A DNA stretch of 64,000 nucleotides from Ramlibacter henchirensis (GTDB taxonomy: Bacteria; Pseudomonadota; Gammaproteobacteria; Burkholderiales; Burkholderiaceae_C). Both the position numbers and the translations under genes were made by a program. The notes under the pieces were generated by a model. It ran no database searches. It saw only the letters and a program-made list of their open reading frames with translations, and had not been told where the DNA came from. Location: assembly GCF_004682015.1 (NCBI RefSeq), contig NZ_SMLM01000001.1, positions 1,488,001 to 1,552,000 on the forward strand, given 5' to 3'. Shown here piece after piece: positions 26,751 through 37,611 of this stretch. How positions within the stretch are numbered: position 1 is the first letter of the stretch; every line of letters begins with the position of its first letter.

Positions 26751-27116
26751 CTAGCCCAGGGCCTTGATCTTGGCCATCAGCTCGGTGGCGTCGACCGGCT
26801 TGGTGATGTAGTCACGCGCGCCCTGGCGCATGCCCCAGACCCGGTCGGTCTCCTGGTTCTTGCTCGTGCACATGATGATGGGCACGTCGGCGTACAGCGG
26901 GTCGCGCGTGATGGCGCGCGTGAGCTGGAAGCCGTTCTGCCCCGGCATGACCACGTCCATCAGGATCAGGTCGGGCTTCTCCTCCGCGAGGCGCCGGAAC
27001 GCGTCGTCCGCGTTCTCCGCCGTCTTGACCGCGAAGCCGTTCTTCTGCAGCAGGTCGGTCATGAACATCAGCTCGGTCTTGGAATCGTCGACCACGAGCA
27101 CTTTCTTGATCGCCAT
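26751..27116 (-). CDS. pilH: PilH: single-domain response regulator
   Basis: This 121-residue receiver domain has the acidic pair VVDDS, the phospho-acceptor aspartate in DLILMDVVMPGQNG, the switch Thr/Ser in IIMCTSKN and the lysine in DYITKPVDA. It has no output domain. In the known system PilH helps reset signalling or retract pili. It lies directly upstream of pilI. Confidence 0.95.
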   Translation of the reverse strand: MAIKKVLVVDDSKTELMFMTDLLQKNGFAVKTAENADDAFRRLAEEKPDLILMDVVMPGQNGFQLTRAITRDPLYADVPIIMCTSKNQETDRVWGMRQGARDYITKPVDATELMAKIKALG

Positions 27117-27169
27117 CGGGTACTCCGCTCTCTCTTTTGTAATTGGCTTAGCGACTGTCGCTGGATTGC

Positions 27170-27559
27170 CTACTGCGCCTGTTGCGCGGACGCGCCGAAC
27201 TGCTGCACCGTCTGCAGCAGCTGGTCCTTGGTGAAGGGCTTGGTGAGGTAGTCCTGCGAGCCGACCATGCGGCCGCGGGCCTTGTCGAACACGCCGTCCT
27301 TGGAGGACAGCATCACCACGGGCGTGGCGGAGAAGCGCGCGTTGCGCTTGATGATGGCGCAGGTCTGGTAGCCGTCCAGGCGCGGCATCAGGATGTCGCA
27401 GAAGATCAGGTCGGGCTGGTAGTCGTTGACCTTGGCGAGCGCGTCGAACCCGTCCTCGGCCAGCATGACCTCGTGGCCGCCCTGCTTCAGGAAGATCTCC
27501 GCACTGCGCCGGATGGTGTTGCTGTCATCGATCACCAACACCTTGAATCCAGTGCTCAC
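27170..27559 (-). CDS. pilG: PilG: single-domain response regulator
   Basis: The 129-residue receiver has VIDDSNTIRRSAEIFLKQGG, the phospho-acceptor in DLIFCDILMPRLDG, VVMLSSKDG and the lysine in DYLTKPFTKDQ. In the known pathway PilG promotes pilus extension and cAMP signalling. It is the first response regulator of the operon. Confidence 0.95.
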   Translation of the reverse strand: MSTGFKVLVIDDSNTIRRSAEIFLKQGGHEVMLAEDGFDALAKVNDYQPDLIFCDILMPRLDGYQTCAIIKRNARFSATPVVMLSSKDGVFDKARGRMVGSQDYLTKPFTKDQLLQTVQQFGASAQQAQ

Positions 27560-27629
27560 TTGACGCTGCTCCTCATTCTTCTGCCGCGGGACAGCGTCGT
27601 CATATGAGACCGTCTCCGAAGCACCCTCC

Positions 27630-27803
27630 TCAAATCTGGACCATCTCGAAGTCTTCCTTGCGGGCGCCGCACTCGGGGCAGGTCCAGTTCATGGGGACCT
27701 TTTCCCAGGGTGTTCCGGGCGGGATGCCGTGTTCGGGGGCGCCGGCGGCTTCGTCGTAAATCCACCCGCAGATCAGACACATCCAGGTCTTCGCTTCAGT
27801 CAC
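27630..27803 (-). CDS. Rubredoxin
   Basis: A 57-residue iron-sulfur protein from a GTG start. It carries two iron-binding pairs, CLICGWIYDE and CPECGARKEDFEMV, around the conserved GIPPGTPWEKVPMNW core. It transfers single electrons in the cytoplasm, typically for alkane hydroxylases or oxidative-stress reductases; its partner is not in the window. It sits just upstream of pilG in the same direction, an arrangement I recall from other betaproteobacteria. A minus-strand TACAAT box at 27835-27840 may serve it and the pil genes. Confidence 0.95.
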   Translation of the reverse strand: MTEAKTWMCLICGWIYDEAAGAPEHGIPPGTPWEKVPMNWTCPECGARKEDFEMVQI

Positions 27804-27895
27804 AGCTTAAAGGGCCTTCGAATAGAATGCAACGATTGTATCTAGGGCACCTGCGGAGAAACGTCACGGTGCCGATGCCTGCAAGACTCAGGCCC

Positions 27896-28828
27896 ATGAC
27901 CAACCCCGACCCCACCAACACCGCGGCCGGCGCCGACGAAAACGACGACGCCGGACCCGCGTGCGTGATGGTGTTCAACGCCAGCGACCCGAGCGGCGCA
28001 GGCGGCCTCTCGGCCGACATCACCGCGATCGCCTCGGTCGGCGCGCACGCGCTGCCGGTGGTCACCGGCGCCTACGCACGCGACACCGCGGAAGTGCAGG
28101 ACCATTTCAGCTTCGACGAGGAAGCCATCACCGAGCAGGCGCGCGCCATCCTGGAGGACACGCCCGCGCAGGTGTTCAAGGTCGGCTTCCTCGGCAGCCC
28201 CGAGGCGATCAGCGCGGTGGCGGAGATCGCCACCGACTATGCGGACGTCCCCGTCATCGCCTACATGCCCAACCTCTCCTGGTGGGACGAGTCGCAGATC
28301 GACCTGTACCTGGACGCCTTCCGAGAGCTGATGCTCCCGCAGACGACAGTGCTGGTCGGCAACCACAGCACGCTGTGGCGCTGGCTGCTGCCCGACTGGA
28401 GCAGCGACAAGAGCCCCGGCGCGAGGGACATCGCCAAGGCCGCCGCCGACATGGGCGTGGCTTACACGCTCGTCACCGGCATTCCCCTGCCCGACCAGTA
28501 CCTGGACAACGTGCTGGCGACCCCGCAGGCGGTGCTGGGCAGCGAGAAGTTCGAGCGCTTCGAGGCCGTGTTCTCCGGCGCAGGCGACACACTTTCCGCC
28601 GCCCTCGCCGCGCTGGTGGCCAGCGGCAGCGACCTGGCGTCGGCCACCACCGAGGCGCTTTCTTATCTGGACCGCTGCCTCGATGCGGGCTTCCGTCCCG
28701 GCATGGGCAACGTGGTGCCCGACCGCCTCTTCTGGGCCCAGCCCGAGGGCGAGACCGAGGAACTCACGGAAGAAGAAGCCCAGGCCCTGCAGGTCCTGGA
28801 CATGCCCGCCCATGACACCAAGCATTGA
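27896..28828 (+). CDS. thiD: Hydroxymethylpyrimidine/phosphomethylpyrimidine kinase
   Basis: This 310-residue ribokinase-fold enzyme phosphorylates the pyrimidine precursor of thiamine. The substrate loop reads [20 protein letters not shown], and the anion-hole/catalytic base motif is [15 protein letters not shown]. The C-terminal part carries an acidic tail ([15 protein letters not shown]). I chose the ATG at 27896 over 27875 because homologues begin close to it and the upstream codons look like leader. It may be single-function thiD; the adjacent hemL gene follows after a repeat. Confidence 0.85.
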   Translation: MTNPDPTNTAAGADENDDAGPACVMVFNASDPSGAGGLSADITAIASVGAHALPVVTGAYARDTAEVQDHFSFDEEAITEQARAILEDTPAQVFKVGFLGSPEAISAVAEIATDYADVPVIAYMPNLSWWDESQIDLYLDAFRELMLPQTTVLVGNHSTLWRWLLPDWSSDKSPGARDIAKAAADMGVAYTLVTGIPLPDQYLDNVLATPQAVLGSEKFERFEAVFSGAGDTLSAALAALVASGSDLASATTEALSYLDRCLDAGFRPGMGNVVPDRLFWAQPEGETEELTEEEAQALQVLDMPAHDTKH

Positions 28829-28835
28829 ACCACGC

Positions 28836-28914
28836 CCACCCCCGAAGCGGCCTGCGGCCGCCTCCCCCTCGAGGGGGCACCACCAGCGGCCCGGCAAAGC
28901 CGGTTCCGCGGTGG
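28836..28914 (+). repeat. About 78-bp three-hairpin interspersed repeat, copy B
   Basis: This is nearly identical to the reverse complement of copy A at 15213-15291. It has the hairpin cores GCGGCCTGCGGCCGC, CCCCCTCGAGGGGG and CCGGCAAAGCCGG, flanked by CCACCAGCGG and CCGCGGTGG. It fills the gap between thiD and hemL. Differences from copy A keep the pairing in some stems (TTGG versus TCGA). Confidence 0.85.
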
Positions 28915-28932
28915 TCGCTTGAAGCAGACCTT

Positions 28933-30225
28933 ATGGATCGCAATCAAGAACTGTTCGAGCGCGCTCGCCGCGTGATCCCCGGCGGCGTGAACTCGCCGGT
29001 GCGCGCCTTCCGCGCCGTCGGCGGAACGCCGCGCTTCGTGCAGCGCGCGCAGGGGGCTTACTTCTGGGATGCCACCGGCAAGCGCCACATCGACTACATA
29101 GGCTCTTGGGGGCCGATGATCCTGGGCCACGGCCATCCGGCGGTGGTGGAGGCGGTGCAGCGCGCGGTGACGGAGGGCTTCTCCTTCGGCGCGCCGACCG
29201 AACGCGAGATCGAGCTGGCCGAAGCCATCGTGCAGGCCATGCCGGGCCTCGAGATGGTGCGCCTGGTCAGCTCGGGCACGGAGGCGGCGATGAGCGCCAT
29301 CCGCCTGGCGCGCGGCGCCACCGGCCGCAACAGGATCATCAAGTTCGAGGGCTGCTACCACGGCCATGCGGACGCGCTGCTGGTCAAGGCGGGTTCGGGC
29401 CTCGCGACCTTCGGGCACCCGACCAGCGCAGGCGTGCCGGCGGAAGTCGTGCAGCACACGCTGGTGCTCGAATACAACAACGTGCAGCAGCTGGAGCAGG
29501 CCTTCGAGCAGCACGGCCGAGACATCGCCGGCCTGATGATCGAGCCGATCGCCGGCAACATGAACTTCGTTCGGGCCGACACCGCGTTCATGCGCCGCTG
29601 CCGCGAGCTGTGCACCGAACACGGCGCGATGCTGGTGTTCGACGAGGTGATGACGGGGTTCCGCGTCGGCCTCGGCGGGGCGCAGGCGCACTACGCGTCC
29701 AGGATTCCCGGCTTCCGGCCGGACCTCACGGTGCTGGGCAAGGTGATCGGCGGCGGCATGCCGCTGGCGGCCTTCGGAGGCCCCCGCGCCACGATGGAGC
29801 AGCTCGCGCCGCTCGGCCCCGTCTACCAGGCCGGCACGCTCTCGGGCAATCCAGTGGCCACCGCCTGCGGCCTGGCCACGCTGCGCGAAGTCAGCCGGTC
29901 CGGCTTCTACGAGTCGCTTGCAGCGAAGACGCGTTCGCTGATGGACGGCCTCGCCGGGGCGGCGCGCTCGGCCGGCGTGCCGTTCAGCGCGGACTGCGAA
30001 GGCGGCATGTTCGGCTTCTTCCTGCTGCCCGAGCTGCCGCGCAACTACTCGCAGGTCATGAAGACCGAGTCGGCGCGGTTCAACAAGCTGTTCCACGGCC
30101 TGCTGGATCGGGGCGTCTACATCGCGCCGGCGCTGTACGAGGCGGGCTTCGTGAGCGCCGCGCACAGCGAGCAGGACATCGCCGAGACGGTGGCGGCGGC
30201 GAAGGAAGTGTTCGCCGCGCTCTGA
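28933..30225 (+). CDS. hemL: Glutamate-1-semialdehyde 2,1-aminomutase
   Basis: The 430-residue PLP enzyme makes 5-aminolevulinate for haem. Visible are the start [40 protein letters not shown], the [10 protein letters not shown] cofactor-binding aspartate and the Schiff-base lysine in [17 protein letters not shown]. Length is normal. It converges with purH across a 5-base gap, and no intrinsic terminator is visible between them. Confidence 0.97.
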   Translation: MDRNQELFERARRVIPGGVNSPVRAFRAVGGTPRFVQRAQGAYFWDATGKRHIDYIGSWGPMILGHGHPAVVEAVQRAVTEGFSFGAPTEREIELAEAIVQAMPGLEMVRLVSSGTEAAMSAIRLARGATGRNRIIKFEGCYHGHADALLVKAGSGLATFGHPTSAGVPAEVVQHTLVLEYNNVQQLEQAFEQHGRDIAGLMIEPIAGNMNFVRADTAFMRRCRELCTEHGAMLVFDEVMTGFRVGLGGAQAHYASRIPGFRPDLTVLGKVIGGGMPLAAFGGPRATMEQLAPLGPVYQAGTLSGNPVATACGLATLREVSRSGFYESLAAKTRSLMDGLAGAARSAGVPFSADCEGGMFGFFLLPELPRNYSQVMKTESARFNKLFHGLLDRGVYIAPALYEAGFVSAAHSEQDIAETVAAAKEVFAAL

Positions 30226-30230
30226 TCCGG

Positions 30231-31802
30231 TCAGTGACGGAAGTGCCGCACCCCGGTGAACACCATCGCCACGCCGCGCTCGTTGGCCGCCGCGATCACC
30301 TCGTCGTCCCGCATGCTGCCGCCCGGCTGCGCCACGCAGGCGGCGCCGGCATCCACCACCACGTCCAGCCCGTCGCGGAACGGGAAGAACGCGTCGCTCG
30401 CCACCACGCTGCCGGCCAGTGACAGCCCGGCGTTCCCGGCCTTGATGCCGGCGATGCGCGCCGAATCGATGCGGCTCATCTGGCCGGCGCCGACGCCCAG
30501 CGTCATGCCGTCCTTGCAGAACACGATGGCGTTGGACTTGACGTACTTGGCGACTTTCCAGGCGAACAGCAGGTCGCGCAGTTGCTCCGGCGTCGGCTGC
30601 TTCTGCGTGACGACCTTCAGCTCGGCCAGCGTGAGCTCGCGGTTGTCGGCCGTCTGCATCAACAGGCCCGAGCCGACCCGCTTGACGTCCATCATGTTGC
30701 GGCCGTTCTCCCAGTCGCTCTTGCCGCCCGGCGGCAGCTCGATCTGCAGCAGGCGCACATTGGCCTTGGCCTTGAATACTTCCAGCGCCTCGGGCGCGAA
30801 CGCAGGCGCCATCAGCACCTCGACGAACTGCCTGGCCACCGCCTGCGCGGCGGCGCCGTCCAGCGGCCGGTTCAACGCGATGATCCCGCCGAAGGCCGAG
30901 GTCGGATCCGTCTTGAACGCCTTGGAGTAAGCCTCCAGAGGATCCTTGCCCAGGGCCACGCCGCAGGGGTTGGCGTGCTTGACGATCACGCAGGCCGGCG
31001 CGTCGAAGCTCTTGACGCATTCCCAGGCCGCGTCCGCATCGGCGATGTTGTTGTACGAGAGTTCCTTGCCCTGCAGCTGCTTCGCCATCACCAGCGAACC
31101 CGGCGCCGGATACAGGTCGCGGTAGAACGCGGCCTGCTGGTGCGGGTTCTCGCCATACCGCAGGTCCTGCACCTTGACGAAACGGCCGTTGGCCTGAGCG
31201 CCGAACAGCGCGCGGGTGCCACCCTCCTTCAGGCTGGAGAGGTAGTCGCGGATCGCACCGTCGTAGTCGCTGATGCGGTTGAAGGCGGCCACGCATAACG
31301 CGAAGCGCGTCTGGTCGGACAGCTTGCCGGCGCTGCGCAGTTCCTGCAGCACCGGCTCGTACTGCGCCGCGTCCGTGAGCACCGCCACGTCCTTCCAGTT
31401 CTTGGCCGCGCTGCGCACCATCGCCGGCCCGCCGATGTCGATGTTCTCGATCGCGTCCTCCAGCGTGCAGCCCGGCGTGGCGACGGTCTTCTCGAACGGA
31501 TAGAGGTTCACCACCAGCAGGTCGATGGTGTCGATGCCGTGGGTCTTGAGCGCCTGCACGTGCTCGGGCAGGTCGCGGCGCGCGAGCAGGCCGCCGTGCA
31601 CCTTCGGATGCAACGTCTTGACGCGGCCGTCCAGCATCTCGGGAAAGCCAGTGATCTCCGCCACTTCGGTGACCGGCAGGCCTTCGGACGCGAGCAGCTT
31701 TGCAGTGCCGCCGGTGGAGATCAGGCGCACGCCCAGCGCATGCAGCCCGCGGGCGAGTTCGACGATCCCGGTCTTGTCCGAGACGGAAAGGAGTGCGTTC
31801 AT
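30231..31802 (-). CDS. purH: AICAR transformylase / IMP cyclohydrolase
   Basis: The 523-residue bifunctional enzyme performs the last two steps of IMP synthesis. The N-terminal MGS-like cyclohydrolase domain reads [20 protein letters not shown] and [11 protein letters not shown]. The C-terminal transformylase has [25 protein letters not shown] and [11 protein letters not shown]. It lies downstream of fis with 34 bases between them, probably in one transcript with dusB-fis. Confidence 0.97.
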   Translation of the reverse strand: MNALLSVSDKTGIVELARGLHALGVRLISTGGTAKLLASEGLPVTEVAEITGFPEMLDGRVKTLHPKVHGGLLARRDLPEHVQALKTHGIDTIDLLVVNLYPFEKTVATPGCTLEDAIENIDIGGPAMVRSAAKNWKDVAVLTDAAQYEPVLQELRSAGKLSDQTRFALCVAAFNRISDYDGAIRDYLSSLKEGGTRALFGAQANGRFVKVQDLRYGENPHQQAAFYRDLYPAPGSLVMAKQLQGKELSYNNIADADAAWECVKSFDAPACVIVKHANPCGVALGKDPLEAYSKAFKTDPTSAFGGIIALNRPLDGAAAQAVARQFVEVLMAPAFAPEALEVFKAKANVRLLQIELPPGGKSDWENGRNMMDVKRVGSGLLMQTADNRELTLAELKVVTQKQPTPEQLRDLLFAWKVAKYVKSNAIVFCKDGMTLGVGAGQMSRIDSARIAGIKAGNAGLSLAGSVVASDAFFPFRDGLDVVVDAGAACVAQPGGSMRDDEVIAAANERGVAMVFTGVRHFRH

Positions 31803-31836
31803 GGTGTCGTGGGCGCGCGGCCCGTTCGAATGGGAG

Positions 31837-32073
31837 TTACTTGAGCAGTTTGTGCTCGACGAGCTTCTTGCGCAGCGTGTTGCGGTTCAGGCCCAGCCAC
31901 TCGGCCGCGCGCGACTGGTTCTGGTCGGCCTTGGCCATGACGACTTCCAGCAGCGGCTTTTCCACCACCTTGACCAGCATCTCGTACAGGCCCCCCGGCT
32001 CCGTGCCGCGCAGGTCGCGGAAGTAGCCCTCCAGGCTGGTGCGCACGCACTCCTCGATGTGTTTCTTGCTCAT
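31837..32073 (-). CDS. fis: Fis-type DNA-binding protein
   Basis: The 78-residue protein ends in the Fis helix-turn-helix ([20 protein letters not shown]) preceded by the dimerisation helices ([20 protein letters not shown]). It should be a nucleoid-associated regulator. Its ATG overlaps the dusB stop by four bases (ATGA), the same dusB-fis coupling as in enterobacteria. Confidence 0.95.
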   Translation of the reverse strand: MSKKHIEECVRTSLEGYFRDLRGTEPGGLYEMLVKVVEKPLLEVVMAKADQNQSRAAEWLGLNRNTLRKKLVEHKLLK

Positions 32074-33113
32074 GCTTCCTGACGCGACGTTTCTTCCTGG
32101 TCTTCTTCCCTCTGCGCCACGGGCAGCCGGTCGCCGTGTGCAGCCAGCTCGTCGAAGAAGCCGGCCACGGCGCTCAGCTGCTCGCCGCAGTCCTCGATGG
32201 CGTTCATGCGATCCCGGAAGGCCTGCGCTTCCGGCAGGCCCCGCACGTACCAGGCGATGTGCTTGCGTGCGCTGCGAACGCCGGTGTACTCGCCGTAGAG
32301 GCCGTAGTGGTCTTCCAGGTGCGCGAGCAGCAGGCGCTGGACCTCGGCCACCAGCGGCGGCGCGAGCAGCTCGCCGGTCGCGAGGAAATGCGCGACTTCC
32401 CGGAAGATCCACGGGCGGCCCTGGGCGGCGCGGCCGATCATCACGGCATCGGCCCCGGTGAACGCGAGGACGTCGCGCGCCCTGGCAGGTGAATCGATGT
32501 CACCGTTGGCGACCACCGGGATGCGCACCGCGTCCTTGACCGCGGCGACGGTCTCGTATTCGGCGTGACCCTTGTAGCCCTGCTCGCGCGTGCGGCCGTG
32601 CACCGTGAGCATGCAGATGCCCGCGGCTTCAAAGCCGCGCGCCAGCCGCGCCGCATTGCGGTGCTCCGCATCCCACCCGGTGCGCATCTTGAGCGTGACG
32701 GGCACACCGCGCGCCTGTCCCACCTGCACCACCGCTTCGGCGATCGACAGCGCCAGCGGCTCGTCCTGCATCAGCGCCGAGCCGGCCCACTTGTTGCAGA
32801 CCTTCTTCGCCGGGCAGCCCATGTTGATGTCGATGATCTGCGCGCCGCGGTCGATGTTGTAGGCGGCGGCCTCGGCCATCATCGCCGCGTCGGTGCCCGC
32901 GATCTGCACGGCGACGGGACCCGGCTCGCCGCCATGGTTCGCGCGGCGCGAAGTCTTCAGGCTGTTCCACAGCTCGCGGCGCGAGGTGACCATCTCGCTG
33001 ACGGCGTAGCCCGCGCCGAGCTTGCGGCACAGCTGCCGGAAAGGGCGGTCGGTGACGCCCGCCATCGGCGCGGCGAACAAATTGTTCGCCAGGACGTGCG
33101 GGCCGATCTGCAT
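32070..33113 (-). CDS. dusB: tRNA-dihydrouridine synthase B
   Basis: The 347-residue FMN enzyme reduces uridine in the tRNA D-loop. It shows MQIGPHVLANNLFAAPMAGV, INMGCPAKKVCNKWAGSALM with the catalytic cysteine, VTLKMRTGWD, VHGRTREQGYKG and VVANGDIDS. I chose the ATG at 33113, where homologues start, over an open-frame extension to 33200. A minus-strand TACAAT box at 33153-33158 gives a promoter about 40 nt upstream. Confidence 0.95.
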   Translation of the reverse strand: MQIGPHVLANNLFAAPMAGVTDRPFRQLCRKLGAGYAVSEMVTSRRELWNSLKTSRRANHGGEPGPVAVQIAGTDAAMMAEAAAYNIDRGAQIIDINMGCPAKKVCNKWAGSALMQDEPLALSIAEAVVQVGQARGVPVTLKMRTGWDAEHRNAARLARGFEAAGICMLTVHGRTREQGYKGHAEYETVAAVKDAVRIPVVANGDIDSPARARDVLAFTGADAVMIGRAAQGRPWIFREVAHFLATGELLAPPLVAEVQRLLLAHLEDHYGLYGEYTGVRSARKHIAWYVRGLPEAQAFRDRMNAIEDCGEQLSAVAGFFDELAAHGDRLPVAQREEDQEETSRQEA

Positions 33114-33245
33114 GGGGAAGCGGGACAGGGGTTGCTGAAAAATGAGGCATGCATTGTAGGCCTCGCGCCTTGCGCCCAGCCAACCGGCGGGACTGCGCAT
33201 GCACCTACAGGGTTACTCGGCTTGACTGCCGTAACATCCGCGCGC

Positions 33246-33733
33246 ATGCAAGAGTGGCTCGAGTCCATGCTGGCGCTGCTGGCCCTTCCGCGCTTCGGAC
33301 TCTCCACGCTTTTCGTCGTCGCGTTCGTCTCGGCCACGCTGGTGCCGATCGGTTCCGAGCCCGCGCTGTTCGGCCTGCTCAAGCTCAACCCCGAACTGTT
33401 CTGGCCCGCCGTGTTCGTGGCCACCGCCGGCAACACGCTCGGCGGCATCGTCGACTGGTGGATGGGTTACGGCGCCCACCAGGTCGTCGACAAATGGGGC
33501 CACTCGCGCTCGCACATCAAGGCCATCGAATGGCTGGAGAAGCTCGGGCCCAGGGCCTGCCTCCTGTCCTTCCTGCCCGTGGTGGGCGATCCGCTGTGCG
33601 CCGTGGCGGGCTGGCTGCGCCTGGCCTTCTGGCCCTGCGTGGCCTGGATGGTCGTGGGCAAGTTCCTGCGCTACGTCGTGATGACGGTCGCGCTGCTGCA
33701 CATCTTCCCGGGCGGCATCCCGGGAGTCACGCG

Positions 33734-33737
<4 letters not shown>
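33246..33737 (+). CDS. DedA/YqaA-like inner-membrane protein
   Basis: The 163-residue protein has four to five membrane helices and the SNARE-associated (DedA-like) features of the YqaA branch: [51 protein letters not shown] and a C-terminal GKFLRYVVM. DedA relatives move lipids across membranes; the substrate for this short branch is unknown. A TAACAT box 8 nt before the ATG suggests a leaderless mRNA. Its TAG stop shares bases with the stop of convergent ychF (CTAG). Confidence 0.88.
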
Positions 33738-34828
<1,091 letters not shown>

Positions 34829-34859
34829 GGCAGTTCCAGACAGACAAGCGGGAAAGTGT

Positions 34860-36686
34860 ATGCCAAGGGGCCTGGCGGCCCGGGCGCTGCGGCTGGCCGC
34901 CGCCACGGGGCTGCTGCTGTCTTTCGCCGCCGGCGGGCAGCAGCCCGCTCCGGAGGTGCAGCAGCGGCGCACTGCCGGAGAGGTCGTGCTGACCGATGAC
35001 GCGGGCAGCCTGTCCGCGGGGCCGCTCGCCCAGGTCTGGCTCGATGAAACCGGCGGCGCCGGCATCGAGCAAGTGCTGCAGCCCGGCGTGCATTTCGAGC
35101 CTGAACAGGCCGACACCGTGCACCCGCTGAGGCCCGGCGCCGCAGTGTGGATGCGACTGCGCCTGCTGCGCGCCGAGGGAGAGCAGCGGCAATGGCTGCT
35201 CGTGTTCGCGAACCCGCTGCTGGACGAGGTCAGTGTCTGGCAGATGGACGACAGCGGCCGCTGGCGCGTGCAGACGGCCGGCGACCGGGTGCCGGTGGAC
35301 CGCTGGCCCGAGGCGGGCCGCTATCCGGTGTTCCGCCTCGAGCTCCCCGCGGGCCAGCCGCGCGAGGTGTATGCGCAGGTGCGCAGCGCCATCCGCACCA
35401 GCGTGCCCGTGCGCCTGTCCACCGACGTCGCCCACAACCAGCGGCAGCAGCTCGAATACCTCGGGCTGGGTTCCGCGTTCGGTGCGCTCGTGCTGCTGAT
35501 CGTCGCCTGCGTCGCGCAGGGCTGGGCCTACCGCGACCGCGCGTGGGCCGGCTATGCGATCTACGCCGGCCTGAGCACCCTCTGCGTGATGGCGTACACC
35601 GGCGTCGCGGGGCACCTGCTCTGGCCTTCCGCCCGCGCATGGGCCGACGCCGCGCCCGGCGTCCTGGCCTTCCTGTCGGCCGGAGCCGCCGTCCTGTTCG
35701 TGCGCGACCTCACCGCGGTGCCCGCGCGCAACCGCATGCTGGGGCGCGCCACCGGTATCTGCGGCTGGCTGGCCGTGCCGCTGGCGCCGGCCTACCTGCT
35801 GTTCGAGCGCAAGCTGGCGCTGGACACGTTGTCCGTCTATCTGGCGCTGGTCGCCGCCCTGAATGTCGCCGTGGCCTGGATGGCCTGGCGGCGGCGCGAT
35901 GTCGTCGGCCTCTGGGTGCTGTTCGCCTACGTGCCGCTCGCGGCGGCGGTGACGGCCGCGATGCTGCGCCTGCTCGGCTGGCTGCCGGCTTCCTTCGTCG
36001 CGCAGTACGCGGTGGTCGCGGCCATCGTGCTGGAGGTGCCGCTGCTGCTGGTGGCGCTTTCGATCCGTTCGCGCGAGCGGCACGGCGCGCACGTTCGCGA
36101 GCAGGCGCTCGCCACGCAGGATGCGCTCACCGGCCTGATCGCCCAGCACCTGTTCCAGGACCAGCTGCAGCAGGTGGTTTCGCGCTTCAAGCACGATCGC
36201 GAAGACGCGGCCATCGTCTTCATCGACCTGGTGAACCACGCGCGCATCAAGGCGCAGCACGGCCAGACCGTCGCCGAGCAGAGCCTGCTGCGCAGCGTGA
36301 TCAAGCTGCGCCGCCTGGTGCGCGACGTGGACACGGTCAGCCGCATCGGCGAGGCGCGCTTCGCGCTGATCATGGAAGGCGTGCGCTCACGCGCCGTGAT
36401 CACGGACCGCGCGGCGCGCCTGATCGCCGCCGGCCTGATGCCGCTGCAGGGCCTCAAGCCCGAGGTCACGCTGCAGTTCCATGCCGCGGCGGTGCTGCTG
36501 TGCGAGAACCCGGTGGAGGCCGGCGAGCTGCCCGAGGCGCTGGGCGCGCTGCTCGGGTCGATGTCACCACGCACGCGCCGGCCGATCCGCTTCCTCGATC
36601 CCCCGGACACGCAGCCGATCCCGATCCAGACGGACACCTCGGGCGGCCCCGGGTCCGACAGCGAACTGCTGCCCGCCAGCGGCTGA
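34860..36686 (+). CDS. 7TM-DISM receptor with degenerate GGDEF domain
   Basis: The protein has 608 residues. A signal peptide ([20 protein letters not shown]) leads a periplasmic 7TMR-DISMED2-type sensor domain (about 40-200, [38 protein letters not shown]), seven membrane helices (about 205-410) and a C-terminal GGDEF-fold domain. The signature is [11 protein letters not shown] (residues 497-501 GEARF) instead of GGDEF, so diguanylate cyclase activity is unlikely. It may act as a c-di-GMP or protein-binding receptor. No EAL domain is present. Confidence 0.88.
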   Translation: MPRGLAARALRLAAATGLLLSFAAGGQQPAPEVQQRRTAGEVVLTDDAGSLSAGPLAQVWLDETGGAGIEQVLQPGVHFEPEQADTVHPLRPGAAVWMRLRLLRAEGEQRQWLLVFANPLLDEVSVWQMDDSGRWRVQTAGDRVPVDRWPEAGRYPVFRLELPAGQPREVYAQVRSAIRTSVPVRLSTDVAHNQRQQLEYLGLGSAFGALVLLIVACVAQGWAYRDRAWAGYAIYAGLSTLCVMAYTGVAGHLLWPSARAWADAAPGVLAFLSAGAAVLFVRDLTAVPARNRMLGRATGICGWLAVPLAPAYLLFERKLALDTLSVYLALVAALNVAVAWMAWRRRDVVGLWVLFAYVPLAAAVTAAMLRLLGWLPASFVAQYAVVAAIVLEVPLLLVALSIRSRERHGAHVREQALATQDALTGLIAQHLFQDQLQQVVSRFKHDREDAAIVFIDLVNHARIKAQHGQTVAEQSLLRSVIKLRRLVRDVDTVSRIGEARFALIMEGVRSRAVITDRAARLIAAGLMPLQGLKPEVTLQFHAAAVLLCENPVEAGELPEALGALLGSMSPRTRRPIRFLDPPDTQPIPIQTDTSGGPGSDSELLPASG

Positions 36687-36694
36687 TCCCGCGG

Positions 36695-37576
36695 TCAGTC
36701 GAACTTCCAGCTGGCGGTCACCGGCTGGCCGACGCGCAGCACCGCGTCCTCGCCTTCCAGCAGGATCGCATTCATGGCAAAGGTGACCGCGCCGCCCATT
36801 CGCGGATCCTGCCGGTACGCCTGCAGCGCATCGGTCACCGCGGGGCTGGTCTCGCCGGTCTGCGGATCGACGTTCGGGATCGGGCAGCGCGAACAGGGCT
36901 TCACGAGCTTGAGCACGGCCGCCGGTTCCGAGCCGATCCGCAGCAATTCGATCCGGTCCTCGTCGTGCGCCTCGACGCCTTCCAGCACGATGTTGGGCCG
37001 GAAGCGCTCGATGCCTACGGGCGCCTGGCCGGCGCGCGCGAGCCGCTCGTTCAGGCCGTCCAGCGACGCGGTGCTCGCCACCAGGAAGGGATAGGCATCG
37101 CTGAACTGGTTGAGCGCTTCGACGCCGCCGGTCCACTTCATGTCGGAAAGGCGGCGCTGGTCGGGGTCGAAGCGCACCAGCCGAAGCTTCTGTCCCAGGA
37201 AGTCACTGAACCATTGGGCAGCGACCGCGCCCATGTCGTAGGCGGCCACTTCGTCGTCCCACACGCGCACGCGCACCGACTCTTCGACCGCGTCGATGGC
37301 CAGGTGCAGCGCCAGCATCCCGGGCGCGCGCAGCACCACCTCGTGATGCTTGAGCTGCGGGCGCACCAGGGCCATCCGCGGCAGTTCGCGCTGGCTCACG
37401 AACTCGCCGTCGGCGTCGACCACCATCCAGGCACGGTCGAGGTCCAGCCCGGCGGGCGTGACGACGGCTTCGGCCACTTCGACGCCGGCGCAGGACTTGA
37501 CGGGATAGACGAACAGGCGCGCGATGCGGCCGGACAGGTCGGGGGCGGACACGGGCTTCTCCGGAGCGGAACTCAT
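36695..37576 (-). CDS. MOSC domain protein (YcbX/mARC-like)
   Basis: The 293-residue protein joins an N-terminal MOSC beta-barrel (RIARLFVYPVKSCAGVEVAE, LDLDRAWMVVDADGEFVSQR) to a MOSC domain (RFRPNIVLEG, KPCSRCPIPNVDPQTGE). Such proteins bind the molybdenum cofactor and reduce N-hydroxylated compounds, and the cysteine in KPCSRC is the expected Mo ligand. There is no C-terminal ferredoxin domain, unlike E. coli YcbX. It diverges from the UbiH-type gene with 35 bases between the starts. Confidence 0.93.
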   Translation of the reverse strand: MSSAPEKPVSAPDLSGRIARLFVYPVKSCAGVEVAEAVVTPAGLDLDRAWMVVDADGEFVSQRELPRMALVRPQLKHHEVVLRAPGMLALHLAIDAVEESVRVRVWDDEVAAYDMGAVAAQWFSDFLGQKLRLVRFDPDQRRLSDMKWTGGVEALNQFSDAYPFLVASTASLDGLNERLARAGQAPVGIERFRPNIVLEGVEAHDEDRIELLRIGSEPAAVLKLVKPCSRCPIPNVDPQTGETSPAVTDALQAYRQDPRMGGAVTFAMNAILLEGEDAVLRVGQPVTASWKFD

Positions 37577-37611
37577 CGGAGCGATTGTGCCCCGCCTCCT
37601 ACAATCGACCG

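Noticed and set aside
28663..31296. An 877-codon minus-strand frame across hemL and purH
   Set aside because: It runs antisense to hemL and out of frame with purH, and shows no family pattern.
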